Assembly (NCBI GenBank): GCA_963576475.1
Contig: OY754974.1
Location: 6,992,974 to 7,056,973 of the forward strand
Direction of reading: 5' to 3'
Origin: Molanna angustata
Lineage: Eukaryota; Arthropoda; Insecta; Trichoptera; Molannidae
Length of the DNA: 64,000 nucleotides
In this document: positions 53,678 through 63,889 of the stretch, piece after piece
Position numbering within the stretch: position 1 is the first letter of the stretch
Layout: every line of letters begins with the position of its first letter
The notes under the pieces: generated by a model
The model's input: the letters and a program-made list of their open reading frames with translations, nothing else
Databases searched by the model: none
Told to the model about the DNA's origin: nothing
Made by a program: the position numbers and the translations under genes

Positions 53678-54063
53678 TCAGGTGTATTCCATTATTTTTT
53701 TAAAATTTACATAATATGTTAAATAAAAAAAAACAATATGTATCTAGGTACTCCAATTTAAATTTATATTAAATTCAACTGTTTTGAAGTATAATTTTGT
53801 TATTTGTTTGGCTATTATTTTGGAAATGAACATACATAATATAGGATTACATTTAAAATTAGCACTAAGCACTAAGCACACTGAGAAAAACGACGGAAAT
53901 ATTTCCATAAGAGTGCTTAGTTGTATAGAGAATAAATAAAAAATCAGCATTCAGATTTTTCTCATAGGTACATATTACAAATATAATATGTATATTTATG
54001 GCCCCAGATTTCTTTGCGCCTCGCGCATCTGTACCATTTGAACCTGCTTTGTATCCGACCCTG

Positions 54064-54869
54064 TGGATGGGCAGTGAAATGGGGGGTTTGTCCATACAAA
54101 ATAAAAGCTAATTGTTACCTATTCTCTTCAACCCCTAGTATCGGTGGTGATGTCAAATGCAGAGGAGGGAGTCATCCCTTAGACAGGTGTCAACTATCAG
54201 GGGCGGCGTCTGCTCTCATTGCCAACACTTCCAACCCATAACATAGGGGGTGCGACTAATCGATTTTTCATAAAGCAAAATGTGATATTTTTGTGTTTGA
54301 CCTGTATTTAAATACGAGTGAATTGTGACCAACACTCAACTCTCCACTGCAAGCGTAATCGTAATTTGTTTTCTTCGTGAACAGTTGGAATCCTCTGAAC
54401 GCTTTTTATGAAGACTATTTTTGTTGTATACCTACACTGCTTTAAAATAAAGAGCATTTTAAATTAAATTATATAAAAAACGTTGTATATAGAAAAATAA
54501 TCACCTAAAACTAGACAATGCATTTTACATTTTGAACATTGATAATTTTATTATTGAAGTAGGTTGAACTTTGCAAGACCGTATCTTAGTAATTGGTCGT
54601 ATAATCTTGGTTTTGTAAGTGTTAATTCATTTTGAGACTTCATGTTTATTATAAAAACCTACAATAAATACAATAAAAATAAAAAAAAATAAAAACCTAC
54701 CCAAGGTAATACAGACTACACAATTTCCTAGTTGGTACACACATAAACATCACAATTAAAATCTCATAGTCTTCACTCGCTACATGATACCTGTTTGTTT
54801 TAACGAAAATATTTGTTCCTTAATTATTTATTGAATGTATTTGTTTATCTAAGAAAGGATTTCCTGATG
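54064..54869. other. No gene recognised
   Basis: A less AT-rich patch (54125-54250: CAGAGGAGGGAGTCATCCC, CAGGGGCGGCGTCTGCTC) might be another hAT end. The rest is AT-rich with no supported feature. Confidence 0.35.
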
Positions 54870-54990
54870 TTGTGGAGAGTTTAGTGTTAGCCGCAATCCA
54901 TTTGTTTTACTCCTCACTACCCCAAGGCAATTTCTATGGCTATTTTTATTGCAGATTATCAACTAGTATCATGCTGAAATTGCATTCCAA
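54870..54990 (-). mobile_element. Repeat D copy
   Basis: GAGAGTTTAGTGTTAGCCGC, TTTTACTCCTCACTACCCCA and AGATTATCAACTAGTATCAT are the reverse of the 59.2-kb copy. A scrap of the outer part is also at 19855-19915. Confidence 0.65.
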
Positions 54991-54992
54991 AT

Positions 54993-55017
54993 CTGTGTGT
55001 GTGTGTGTGTGTGTGTG

Positions 55018-55081
<64 letters not shown>

Positions 55082-55087
55082 TGTGTG
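54993..55087. repeat. (GT)n microsatellite
   Basis: About 45 GT units with GAGG and TATG interruptions. The His/Thr-rich minus frames come from it. Confidence 0.98.
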
Positions 55088-55443
55088 AAAATTTTAAAAC
55101 TACGTGTAGTGACTTGATAGTGAGTCTTTTTTGTAAGATGATGATTGTCACTTATTAGATTTCCAAAAATCGTATTATATCCCATAGAGTGACTGAATGG
55201 TTTCGTCCCATCAGAATTTAAAAATAAATCGTAACTTTTCAAGTATTTGAATAAGCCTCCACATACATATTCCTATTTGGGGCTCGTGTTTTGTGTGTTT
55301 GCATTGCTTTTAACTGTATTCAACATTGAGAACAAAAATATAGCGGGACACAAAAACGGATTAGCAAAGGATTTAATTTGGATTCGGTGAGTGAAGTGGG
55401 AACGAAAACATTGAGGATGAAACAATATTGGATGTGTCTATGT
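55088..55443. other. No feature recognised
   Basis: AT-rich DNA up to the target site of the next element. Confidence 0.35.
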
Positions 55444-56048
55444 CATTGGTTCCCAAACGTAAGTCCGCAAGAACTAAAATATGGTCCAAAAAAGATATAA
55501 AAAATCTGTAGTTTCGGCGTTTTAGCTTATAAAGAAAATTCAACCGGAAAATGTTATTCAAAAACCTTATAGAAACTTAAATGATTTCAAATAAAAAATG
55601 ATAAATACAATAATTACCTACTCAATTTATTAAATTATCCTTAATTTTAATTTATTTCACGATTGTCATGTTAAAAAATGTATAGTTTTATGATTTTTTT
55701 TTACTATTTTTACATTTAAAACTTTTTTTTCAATGTTTGAAACTGTCACTTGATAGAACTCCATAATCAACTAAAATTATGAAATAAAATTTAATATAAT
55801 TTTAAAACGATCTAATATAAAAAGAAGAAGAAGTTTTTTAGATTGACACAGTTTATGTTACTGCACCATGGTATCAAAACGGACCCAGCCCCCCCAGACA
55901 ACGTGTCATTTAGCTCAAGAAAAGAAACAAGAAAAGATAACTCAATGTATGGAAGTCACAGTTGCCAGTCACGTGACAACTGTTTCTTTTCTTGAGCTAA
56001 ATGACACGTTGTCTAGGGGGTCTGGTCTTAAATGATGTAATACCACTG
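55444..56048. mobile_element. Non-autonomous hAT-like element with 8-bp target duplication
   Basis: Left end CATTGGTTCCCAAACG. Right end, read in reverse, CAGTGGTATTACATC. Flanked by GTCTATGT on both sides (55436-55443 and 56049-56056), an exact 8-bp direct repeat as made by hAT transposases. It is 605 bp without a transposase frame, and the second small foldback element sits near its right end. The two ends share only the outermost bases. Confidence 0.7.
55889..56019. mobile_element. Small foldback element, copy 2
   Basis: The same arms as 53522-53677: CAGACAACGTGTCATTTAGC, TCAAGAAAAGAAACAAGAAA and mirror. The centre differs (CAGTTGCCAGTCACGTGAC), and the right arm lacks the ATGTATGG portion. 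Confidence 0.85.
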
Positions 56049-56485
56049 GTCTATGTAGTTACGATTTTGTATAGTACCTACTCTTTCTGCTTGGAGAGCC
56101 ACAATATTCCAGTTCATCCAGAAAATTCACAGTTTTTACGAAAAATTCAATAGAATATGAATGATTTGTTTTTTTTTTTGATAAATGTACGTTAATCTTC
56201 GAAAAATCACTTTTGACTACCTACGCTACCTTTGCGCCGTGATTTTCTTTTTCAATGATTTTTATCAAATATTTTTTTTGTATTATTAATAGGTACCTAT
56301 TTCTGGAGACTGTAGAAATGATGTTATTTATTGTGATTTCCTTTTTTTCAAATCACGTATGAGTTAAACGATTCTACCAGTTTAGAAGCGGCCGCTACTT
56401 TCTTAGGACAGAATGACTCTCAGCAGCTGTGTGCAGCTCAACGATTATGCAAATTAACATAATAATTATAACCGTTCATTTTTTT
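56049..56485. other. No feature recognised
   Basis: AT-rich DNA with no supported frame. Confidence 0.35.
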
Positions 56486-56760
56486 TACTTAATTAAATCC
56501 ATACATATACATACAAAATACAGAACAACAATAATGGAATAATGCAACAAAAGTACAAATTGGACAGTTAAAAATAAGCTGGTACCTACTAGCAAAAATG
56601 CTCCAGGAGGATACATAATTAAAATATGAACAAAAAATTATGTAGGTATGTATTATTTTTATATTGTCTCATTGGACGTCCAACTATGTAGGTGATACTA
56701 TTTTAGGACGTCCGATATGTAGATACGATTTGTAGGTATCAACAACATAACCAATTTAAG
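56486..56760 (-). mobile_element. Repeat C with a single 94-bp unit
   Basis: AATCCATACATATACATAC, TAGCAAAAATGCTCCAGGAG and TAATTAAAATATGAAC match 6566-6720. Then comes one diverged 94-bp unit (56656-56749: TATTGTCTCATTGGACGTCC ... GACGTCCGATATGTAGATAC). This shows the pre-amplification arrangement of the array at 6.7 kb. Confidence 0.75.
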
Positions 56761-57884
56761 ATGCTTTAAAACTTAAAAAATAAAAATTATAAATGAATAG
56801 CGAGCAAACTAGAATATGCTTAATTTGTTATTGGATTCGTCTATGCCGATGGATATAAGCCAACTGTTTTTTTCAGAGTGTCTATTTTCATATTTTTCCA
56901 AGCGTCAGGTAGTATATTGCGAATGTGGTTTTGGTTTTTTCTTTACGATTATAAAAAAAATATTAAATTTAAAACTATACCGACAAAGAACGGAAAGAGT
57001 TTCATTATTTTACGATTAAAGGTTCTTTTCTGGAGTCACGTAAAATAAAGGAATAAGTAGCTATGTACTTACATACGGTAGATCAATAATCTCCGATACA
57101 TAATTTTGTCCTTATTGTATTGATATACCAGCCTCTGCGTATTCCATATTTGAAGGCATGATACGACGTTGGGATTGCCATAATCGACAACTGTCATCCT
57201 GGACATGTCAATTTCATCACCAAAGCTGAAGATTCTCCTGTTCTCTGAGATACCAACCTACTACCAGTGAGTCCCCCTCATCTCCTGATGCTGATCGCAG
57301 TGGATTATAGTAATGAATCATGGGATCATGTCATATAATCGCACCATATTGACCGTCTCCAAGAGGGAGAAATTATACTCCTACATTCTTAGGCTGATTC
57401 CTTAGGAAATGTTAAGCAGTCCTGTTCCTTGTCATACCTACACTAATCACGTATTTCATAAAAAGGAATTATAATAATGAATTCTTTGTTTGGTTGGAAG
57501 GAATCACCTTATGAAAATAAGCCACCCTGTGTACAATATTTTTGTTCGTATATCTCGCTACTTACCACCACCCGCTCCGCATATGGGGACTGTCAACGGC
57601 CCCTTCGCAGTACGCTAGAATGAACAACAAAAAAACAATGCACGGGACGAAGAGTACCTCATGGAGTCCTCTAGATTAGCAATCTCGGCACCATGGTGCA
57701 AAAAGAACAATCAGCAAGTGCAAGTCGAAATTCACAATTGCGGACTGTCGACGACTTCAGATCCATATATACATAAGGCATCAGATAATTGACCAAGATC
57801 TCTGGAAACAAACAAGTCAGTGGGAATCTTCGGATAATAAAGCACCGTATCTAAGGCAGAATCGTTTGAAGGCTTTGTTCATGT
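56761..57884. other. No gene assigned; possible retrotransposon 5' scraps
   Basis: 56800-57020 follows repeat C and may be more of it. At 57560-57860 a richer stretch (CACCCGCTCCGCATATGGGG, AGTACGCTAGAATGAACAAC) has broken plus-strand frames (RTISKCKSKFTIADCR) with no firm match. At 57480-57535 there is a SINE-A-like tail scrap. Confidence 0.35.
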
Positions 57885-57979
57885 AATGTGCACTTTGAAA
57901 TATTTGACAGTTAAAAAAATTGAGAAACAGTATTCAGATATCCTTCAATATCTTATAGTCTAAGCGAGTATTAGATATA
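57885..57979 (+). repeat. Repeat G, left of repeat F
   Basis: CTTTGAAATATTTGACAGTT, GAGAAACAGTATTCAGATAT and TCTAAGCGAGTATTAGATAT. A direct repeat of 59070-59166 on the other side of repeat F. Confidence 0.7.
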
Positions 57980-58756
57980 ACTAGTTGCATGTAACACATG
58001 AGATCCAACTGTCGATAGCGATAGTATGTATAGTTGAAGAATATGTACCAAACTATAAACCCATAAATACAAATTATTGAATATTTTCAGATATTTTGTT
58101 TTCTATACAACATATGTAGGTATGTATGTCAAGATAGGATAGTATGGAGGAAGATCCTTTTTTCCTACCCAGAATATGAAAATAGCATGATGGTATGTAT
58201 GTATGTTTGGAGATGAAGTATCAAACTATTAAGTCTTCTTACATATTGTGTATAGGCGACTGCCATACAAAATGTATGAAGCGATGTCGTCACTAAATTC
58301 AATTTTTAAAAAAAACGTTAAAAAAAATTGAGATCTTCTACTACAATTTAAATATTTTTTATAGAAAATTAAATTATCTAGTTGGAGTGTTTCGGCTTTT
58401 TTCGATAATTGTAAAAGTTTTGGAAATATAGGCAGTTAAACTCATAAATTTATCATAAAAAAAATATTTTTCTTAATAAAAAATGTTTGAGAAACCCTGG
58501 AATTTTTTTGAATAAATTAATTTGAGACTTTGTATTTTTCTATATTTGTACAAATTTTCAGCATTCTAGCTTTTATGGTTTCTGAGATATATGGAAAAAT
58601 AAATTCAAAAGTTGATAACCCCTGACTGAAACAAAAATTCAAAATTCTGAGTATAAAAGTTTTGTAGGCCTATAACTGTTTATATATTCTGAAATTTTGG
58701 GCTTTTTAAATTGAGCGGATCAAAAGTTATAAGGGGACACACACACACACACAGAC

Positions 58757-58809
<53 letters not shown>

Positions 58810-59060
58810 ACACACACACACACACACACAGACACACACACAAACACACAAACACACGAAATGTTCTACTCCAAATTCTGAGTAAATCCGTGTATGGAAC
58901 ATATATGCTGCGAAGCCTCTATGTTGGTGTTTTTTGACTTCAAAGTTGGAAAAGCCGTGAAAAAAGTAGACCTCTGCATACAATTCTCGCGTATCCTGGC
59001 TTGAAACATTGTCGATATGTTAAGAGAACAAAGTTCTCCTGAACAAATCGACATTTGGAA
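57980..59060 (+). mobile_element. Repeat F, long copy
   Basis: Starts CTAGTTGCATGTAACACATG then AGATCCAACTGTCGATAG, contains CATACAAAATGTATGAAGCG, GATAACCCCTGACTGAAAC and the long CA tract, and ends GAACAAATCGACATTTGGA. It has about 200 bp more than the 38.4-kb copy between the left end and the CATACAAA block. The inverted ends are preserved with one or two changes. Confidence 0.65.
58737..58858. repeat. (CA)n microsatellite inside repeat F
   Basis: About 55 CA units with GA interruptions, at the place where the other repeat F copies have a short GACACACA tract. The Val/Cys minus frame is an artefact. Confidence 0.97.
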
Positions 59061-59069
59061 AACTTGAGC

Positions 59070-59166
59070 TTGGGGTCACTTTGAAATATTTGATAGTTAA
59101 AAAAGTTGAGAAGCACTATTCAGATATTCTTTATAATCTAATGGGGTCTAAGCGAGTATTAGATAT
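59070..59166 (+). repeat. Repeat G, right of repeat F
   Basis: GGTCACTTTGAAATATTTGA, GAGAAGCACTATTCAGATAT and TCTAAGCGAGTATTAGATAT match 57885-57979 closely, in the same sense. Confidence 0.7.
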
Positions 59167-59184
59167 ACAAATTTACAAAATTTG

Positions 59185-59345
59185 TAGTACATAACACACA
59201 GCACACACCCACAGATACATTGTGATGAATCTTTCAAAATACAATCTCAGCATGATACTTGTTGATAATCTGCAAAAAAATAATCTTAAAAATTGCGAAT
59301 TCATCTCCCCACTATATTCTATTGGGTTACTCAGGAGTAAAAATA
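59185..59345 (+). mobile_element. Repeat D copy
   Basis: ACATAACACACAGCACACAC, CATTGTGATGAATCTTTCAA, AATACAATCTCAGCATGATA and GGGTTACTCAGGAGTAAAAA. Confidence 0.65.
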
Positions 59346-59889
59346 TTAAATTAGAAAATAATTCTTTTGAGAATTATTTTTGGTACAATGAAAATAGGTA
59401 TACCTATTTGTTTGTTCAACGAAATCAAATTACGAAACATTGAGACCTTTGTTCATAAGTCAAATATCAAAACCATTGGCCCATGAAGTTGGACGTTTAT
59501 CAGTCAAATATAGTAATTATTCAAAGGGGATTAATATTTGTGTATTTTCCTTTATTTCGCTTATTTTGTTACAACCCGACCAAATAAATTCAAGCTCCAG
59601 AAACAAAGCTTTTAACATTTTGCAAAATACCGACATAAGAAGATTATTTTTAATTACTAATGGGTACCAGTAAAGAAACACGGAAATAATAAATTAAACA
59701 ATTTAATTATTTATCCGTTAACTCGTTTAAGGATTCTACCATGAAAATCCAAGGAAGTGATTAAAATCAACAAAATGAATAGCAATAAAAGTTACATATA
59801 AAACAAAAATTTAATCTTGGGCATGGCTGAGAATAAAGTTTTTGAAATTTAAAATATAATCAGGTAAATTGTCTGTTGTATATAAACCA
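59346..59889. other. No feature recognised
   Basis: AT-rich DNA. The frame at 59440-59673 has no motif. Confidence 0.35.
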
Positions 59890-60440
59890 CAGACCAGTAA
59901 TCTCTTCTGGGTCACAATCCTAGGATTGGTCTGCCCCAAACACTCGATCTTTCCACTAAACTCTATCGTCCGCCAGTCTCTTCATCTCTTTGTAACTGCA
60001 ACAGCGCACGTCACCGATTATCTGGTCTATATAGTTGTTTCTGGGGCGACCTCTACAATAACCCCCCTCAATCATTCCTTCGACGATGGTAAAAAGCAGG
60101 CCTGGGTTCCGGATGTTGTGGCCTATCCAAGTTGTTCTCTGTTGGGTAATTCTTTTCATAATTTGCCTTGTCTCTCCAACCCTACTTAGTACCTCGTCGT
60201 TGCTGATGTGTTCTGCATGACCAGTGAACTTTAGCCATGCGTCTGTAGCACCACATCTCAAACGTAGACAGACGTCCCGTTTCGCGTTGACTGATGGTCC
60301 ATGTTTCACAGCCATATAGCAGTACACCCCAGAGAAGAGTCTTGATCAAATTTTTCCTAATTTTGATGGAAATATTAGGGGATTCAAAAATTGTTGATCT
60401 TTTGTTGAAAGCGACTCTTGCTTGGTGGATTATGCTTTTG
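59890..60440 (-). pseudogene. Non-LTR retrotransposon C-terminal fragment, copy 2
   Basis: Close sister of 51196-51690. The minus strand reads AEHISNDEVLSRVGETRQIM, KRITQQRTTWIGHNIRNPGL, GYCRGRPRNNYIDQIIGD and KEMKRLADDRV. The upstream CETWTISQR part is frameshifted near 60250-60330, where copy 1 is intact. The shared upstream flank (GATTCAAAAATTGTTGATCT) extends the homology to about 60430. Confidence 0.8.
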
Positions 60441-60544
60441 ATATCTGCTGTTGAACGTCGGTATTGAGATATTCTGCTTTGCAGATATACAAAATCTTTC
60501 TCCTGCTTAATTTCGATGACCAGTAATAGAAACGTTTATTTTGG

Positions 60545-60680
60545 TGGAATAAATGATGGAAGGAAAAAATAAGGGTAGTCGCGGTTTGGGTAGGAGGCAG
60601 ATGTCTCGACTGAGAAATATCAGGAAATGGACCAGGGTCCAAAGAGTGGAGGGACTGTTTGGGTTAGCTCAAAGTTAATA
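60545..60680 (+). pseudogene. RTE-like tail scrap
   Basis: The plus frame reads RGLGRRQMSRLRNIRKWTRV then QRVEGLFGLAQ, the 'RG-GRR-xSxLRNIRxWxxV ... LFxLAQ' end of an RTE-like ORF. Stops precede it. Confidence 0.6.
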
Positions 60681-60684
60681 TTAT

Positions 60685-61040
60685 AAACCGCCTTGAAGCC
60701 TTTGAAATGTGGATCTACCACAGAATGATGAGAATACCATGGACTGACATGGTCAGTAACATTGAGGTACTACGTAGAGCCAACACCAACAGAGCAATGA
60801 TAAGCTATGTGAAAGTCGTACTTCGGCCATATTCTGAGAGGTGAAAAATATACCATCTTTCAGCTTGTCATAAAGGGGAAGATCGAGGGTCGTAGAGGGA
60901 TCGGAAGAAAGCGGCTTTCCTACCTTCGAAATATACGGGAGTGTACCGGTATGAGAACAACTGTGGATGAGCTGTTTTGCACTGCTCAGGAGAGGGAGCC
61001 TTTCTCTGTGGTGGTCGTCAACATCGGGGGGACCTGACGA
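60685..61040 (+). pseudogene. Non-LTR retrotransposon C-terminal fragment, frameshifted
   Basis: Frame 1 (from 60690) reads RLEAFEMWIYHRMMRIPWTD then MVSNIEVLRR, closing at a stop near 60843. Frame 2, from about 60815, reads KSYFGHILRGEKYTIFQLVI, KGKIEGRRGIGRKRLSYLRN and ends IRECTGMRTTVDELFCTAQE, stopping near 61038. One base is gained or lost near 60813. A GAGAAGAAAAAGAAAA end follows. It belongs to the same broad group as the 51-kb and 60-kb minus-strand copies, but a different lineage. Confidence 0.8.
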
Positions 61041-61149
61041 GATACGAGAAGAAAAAGAAAATAAACAAAATTAATCGTAAATACAACAGGCAACAAAAAC
61101 ATCTCACAAAATTCAGCAATAAGGTTCTCCACCCATTTTTTTGAATAAT

Positions 61150-61285
61150 GTTGCCTTTTTAGGTGAGACGAGACTGGTGTGTTGGCAGTGGCCATACACG
61201 CATGCGTCGTGCTTCCTTTTATAAGGTTATCACACCCGCACATGGCGCACATCTGTCGCTAGTTGGTGACGATATGAATGAAATG
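61150..61285 (-). repeat. Repeat B copy, inverted
   Basis: On the minus strand: ATTCATATCGTCACCAACTA, ACAGATGTGCGCCATGTGCG and TAAAAGGAAGCACGACGCAT. The order matches the family. Confidence 0.55.
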
Positions 61286-62227
61286 ATAAAAAACGGTAGG
61301 CACACTTCCGACGTAGGCTTGTACGAACCGATCAATTTTGTAAATTATATAATTTGACAATCAAAAAAATTACTTTCGAAATGAAAATGAAAGTCACTTT
61401 TCCTTTCCATTATCGCCCACGAACAAAGAATCGACTTAATACCTTCTCGATCCAAAATAAATCATTATTTCTCCTTTTATGTGAAATCACAAAAATATAC
61501 AACCAAACAACTACATTACTCACAGATCGAAGATTTTTGTTTTCCCTTTATTTCAGTTGAATGGAACGAGATTGACGTAATACTTAAGGAAAGGACTTTA
61601 GTTAGGAAGGGACATTACTTAGCACCCATTTCAAAATTGATCCTTGGATAAACGAGGCACGGAGTGGTCAAATGAAGATAAATTTGCTTATAGGCTACAT
61701 AATCTTTAGGAAATAGATAGGACGTTTGTAACTATTGTAACGCAACACGTGCAGCTTAAAAATCGTTACATTTTTTATACTTAAAACCTGAGAGTGGTTT
61801 TATACAGTTTGAGGGTTACAATAGTTTTAAGGAGAAAATATCGCAGGATTCAGGTCTTTGTATAAACATTGCATATTTCGTATTCTTTTATCAATTTAAA
61901 GCAGTTGACATTATTCCTTATTAAGACAGGCAGGCATACTTGTTATTGTGTATGTGATTAACAAGTACAGAATATAATTCAAGTTTACTTTATTTACATA
62001 CACATATCAAATTACAATTTACAAATACGCAATGTAACACAAACAATAATTACACTATGTACGGTGTTTAGGTACTCTATAGACCTAGTCAATAGAATGC
62101 CCGCCGCTCATTCAATATATACGAATGCATCCGACTCCGGATTCGGGAATCTCCGTCGACACAAAAATATATCACACTTATGGTTATTTTATTAAATAAT
62201 AAAATTTTTCTTCATTATTGAATATTA
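61286..62227. other. No gene recognised
   Basis: AT-rich DNA. A short richer patch at 62095-62165 (GCCCGCCGCTCATTCAATAT, ATTCGGGAATCTCCGTCGAC) stands out. No frame. Confidence 0.35.
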
Positions 62228-62231
62228 TTTT

Positions 62232-62450
62232 TTAACAGATTTTTAATTATCTCAATAGAGACGAAGTTGGAATATTTACTGTAGGAGAACCGGGAAATCA
62301 AGGCACCTACAGGGCTTACGACCTGTCATCGGCTGGTTTACGTGATCACTTTATGCGCTTGCGCAACGTTCACCAATTATGCCTTTTTAATGAGATCTAT
62401 CAATTCAATTTTGAAAGTTCTATATATTGTAAGACTGAAATTCTTTTCGC
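62232..62450 (+). mobile_element. MITE-A copy, well preserved body
   Basis: AACAGATTTTTAATTATCTC, AATAGAGACGAAGTTGGAAT, CCGGGAAATCAAGGCACCTA, CTTGCGCAACGTTCACC and CTGAAATTCTTTTCG. Nearly identical to 27432-27640, including where it stops, so the two share an internal subtype. Confidence 0.8.
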
Positions 62451-62699
62451 TTGAAAATAAGTAATTTTTACTAGTATTTTCATGTTTTAATTAAAAAAAG
62501 TTTAAATCTCGACCTCGGTCATAGATCGATCGATCTATCATGCGTATTATTTTTAAGCATCCACAATGAGAAAAGTAACGATTTAATTACCAGACCTCTG
62601 TTTGAAAATCCCCAGTACATATTTTTCAAAAGAAATTCAGGTTATTACATCAATATTTAATTCAGCGTTTTGATAACCATAGCCTTGCCTCAGAGAAAG
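62451..62699. other. No feature recognised
   Basis: AT-rich DNA with a GATCGATCGATC-like word at 62523-62535. Confidence 0.35.
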
Positions 62700-63190
62700 A
62701 CTTTTCAGCGTTTATCCAGCGTGTTCGTTAATCCGCGGCTTCCCGTGTATGTAAAAGCATAAACTCGCAAATATCGTCGTATGTTTGTTACTAAATATTT
62801 TAGAGGTGTATAAAATTTTACATTCTCGCTGACACTAAAAACGTTACAACGGCATCCGGAAAATTTCAAATAGGTATGCTACATACGTATCTGTGTCAAG
62901 GGCACGCGCAATAATATTTCACCGGGAATTAACCTTTCAGATTTTGGCAAATAATCCGAGGAGAGCTTATTATTAAATGAATAATTCCCAAAGACTGGCC
63001 GAATCACGAAGAATTCATTCTCTCTTAGAAGCGCCCGCCCAGCGCAGCCCACGCCGCCCCACATGTTCAAATTCACACACGGAATTAAATCCCCATTTTA
63101 AATAGCTCAACTCGGCGGCTCAACTAAGACCGCTAAAGTGAACTAATCGCCGGAACTAACGCTCAACCCTTTATTGGGCCACTTTGTATA
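62700..63190. other. GC- and CpG-richer unique block
   Basis: Less AT-rich than anything nearby (TCCGCGGCTTCCCGTGTATG, GAAGCGCCCGCCCAGCGCAG, CAACTCGGCGGCTCAACTAA). It matches no repeat in the window. The 65-residue minus frame (62879-63076) shows no motif. It may be a conserved non-coding or promoter-proximal region of a neighbouring gene. That is inference from composition only. Confidence 0.35.
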
Positions 63191-63889
63191 CAGTGGGGGG
63201 AATGAAGTTGTCAAAAAAAAACTCGTTCAAAATTATCACATTGTTCGTCTTGTGTAGGAACCCAGGTGATATCTACGTATAGAGACATACTTAATGCGCA
63301 ACTAGATAAGCACGCTTAAAATAGTTAAGATCAGAAGAATAGTTAAGGGTTGTAGCCAGCACAAAACTCTCCACATCATAGTAATTGTTCATTTTTTTTT
63401 TTTGAAAGTAGACAATCTCTAAATGCATTTTTATGCAGTACATTTCTATTAAATTCTTAAACAAATATAAGATTCCAGAGGACAAAAGTTTTCACAATAC
63501 AGAGCATGTATGAGACAGTTTATCAATGTTGATGAGGCGATTTATGTGTCAAGATAGAAATGTGGTGTTCGGTTCTCACTGCCTACCCATTGAGAGACAC
63601 ATACAGTATCAATATGAAAATGATCACTCAATTTTCTCATACAGAAGCTATTTTACTTCTGTTATATACATTTTTCATACAAATATTAAATTTATTTCAC
63701 ATTGATATAATGGTAGAACATAGATTTTTTTTAAACTTCGACATCCTTGAATGCATTTTTGATGAGTGTATTTTTATTGTAACACAATTTTAAACAGTAT
63801 AAAAATACCTCAATTTTCCAAACCGTGAGAGCATTTTGAAAATTTGGATAGATGAAATCATAGAGAAGAATTTAACGGATATATATGGA
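63191..63889. other. No feature recognised
   Basis: AT-rich DNA. The small frames have no motifs. Confidence 0.35.

Larger units (their letters stand above)
52852..54063. mobile_element. Candidate hAT-like element with nested SINE-A and foldback
   Basis: Left end CAGGGCCGGACCTACAG. Right end, read in reverse, CAGGGTCGGATACAAAG. Both carry CGCC/GCGCC-rich subterminal DNA, a pattern common in hAT relics. The 8-bp flanks do not match, so the limits or the class may be wrong. The frames inside are accidental. Confidence 0.4.

Noticed and set aside
54946..55242. His/Thr-rich minus-strand protein
   Set aside because: Direct translation of the (GT)n microsatellite.
58720..58983. Val/Cys-repeat minus-strand protein
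   Set aside because: Translation of the (CA)n tract inside repeat F.
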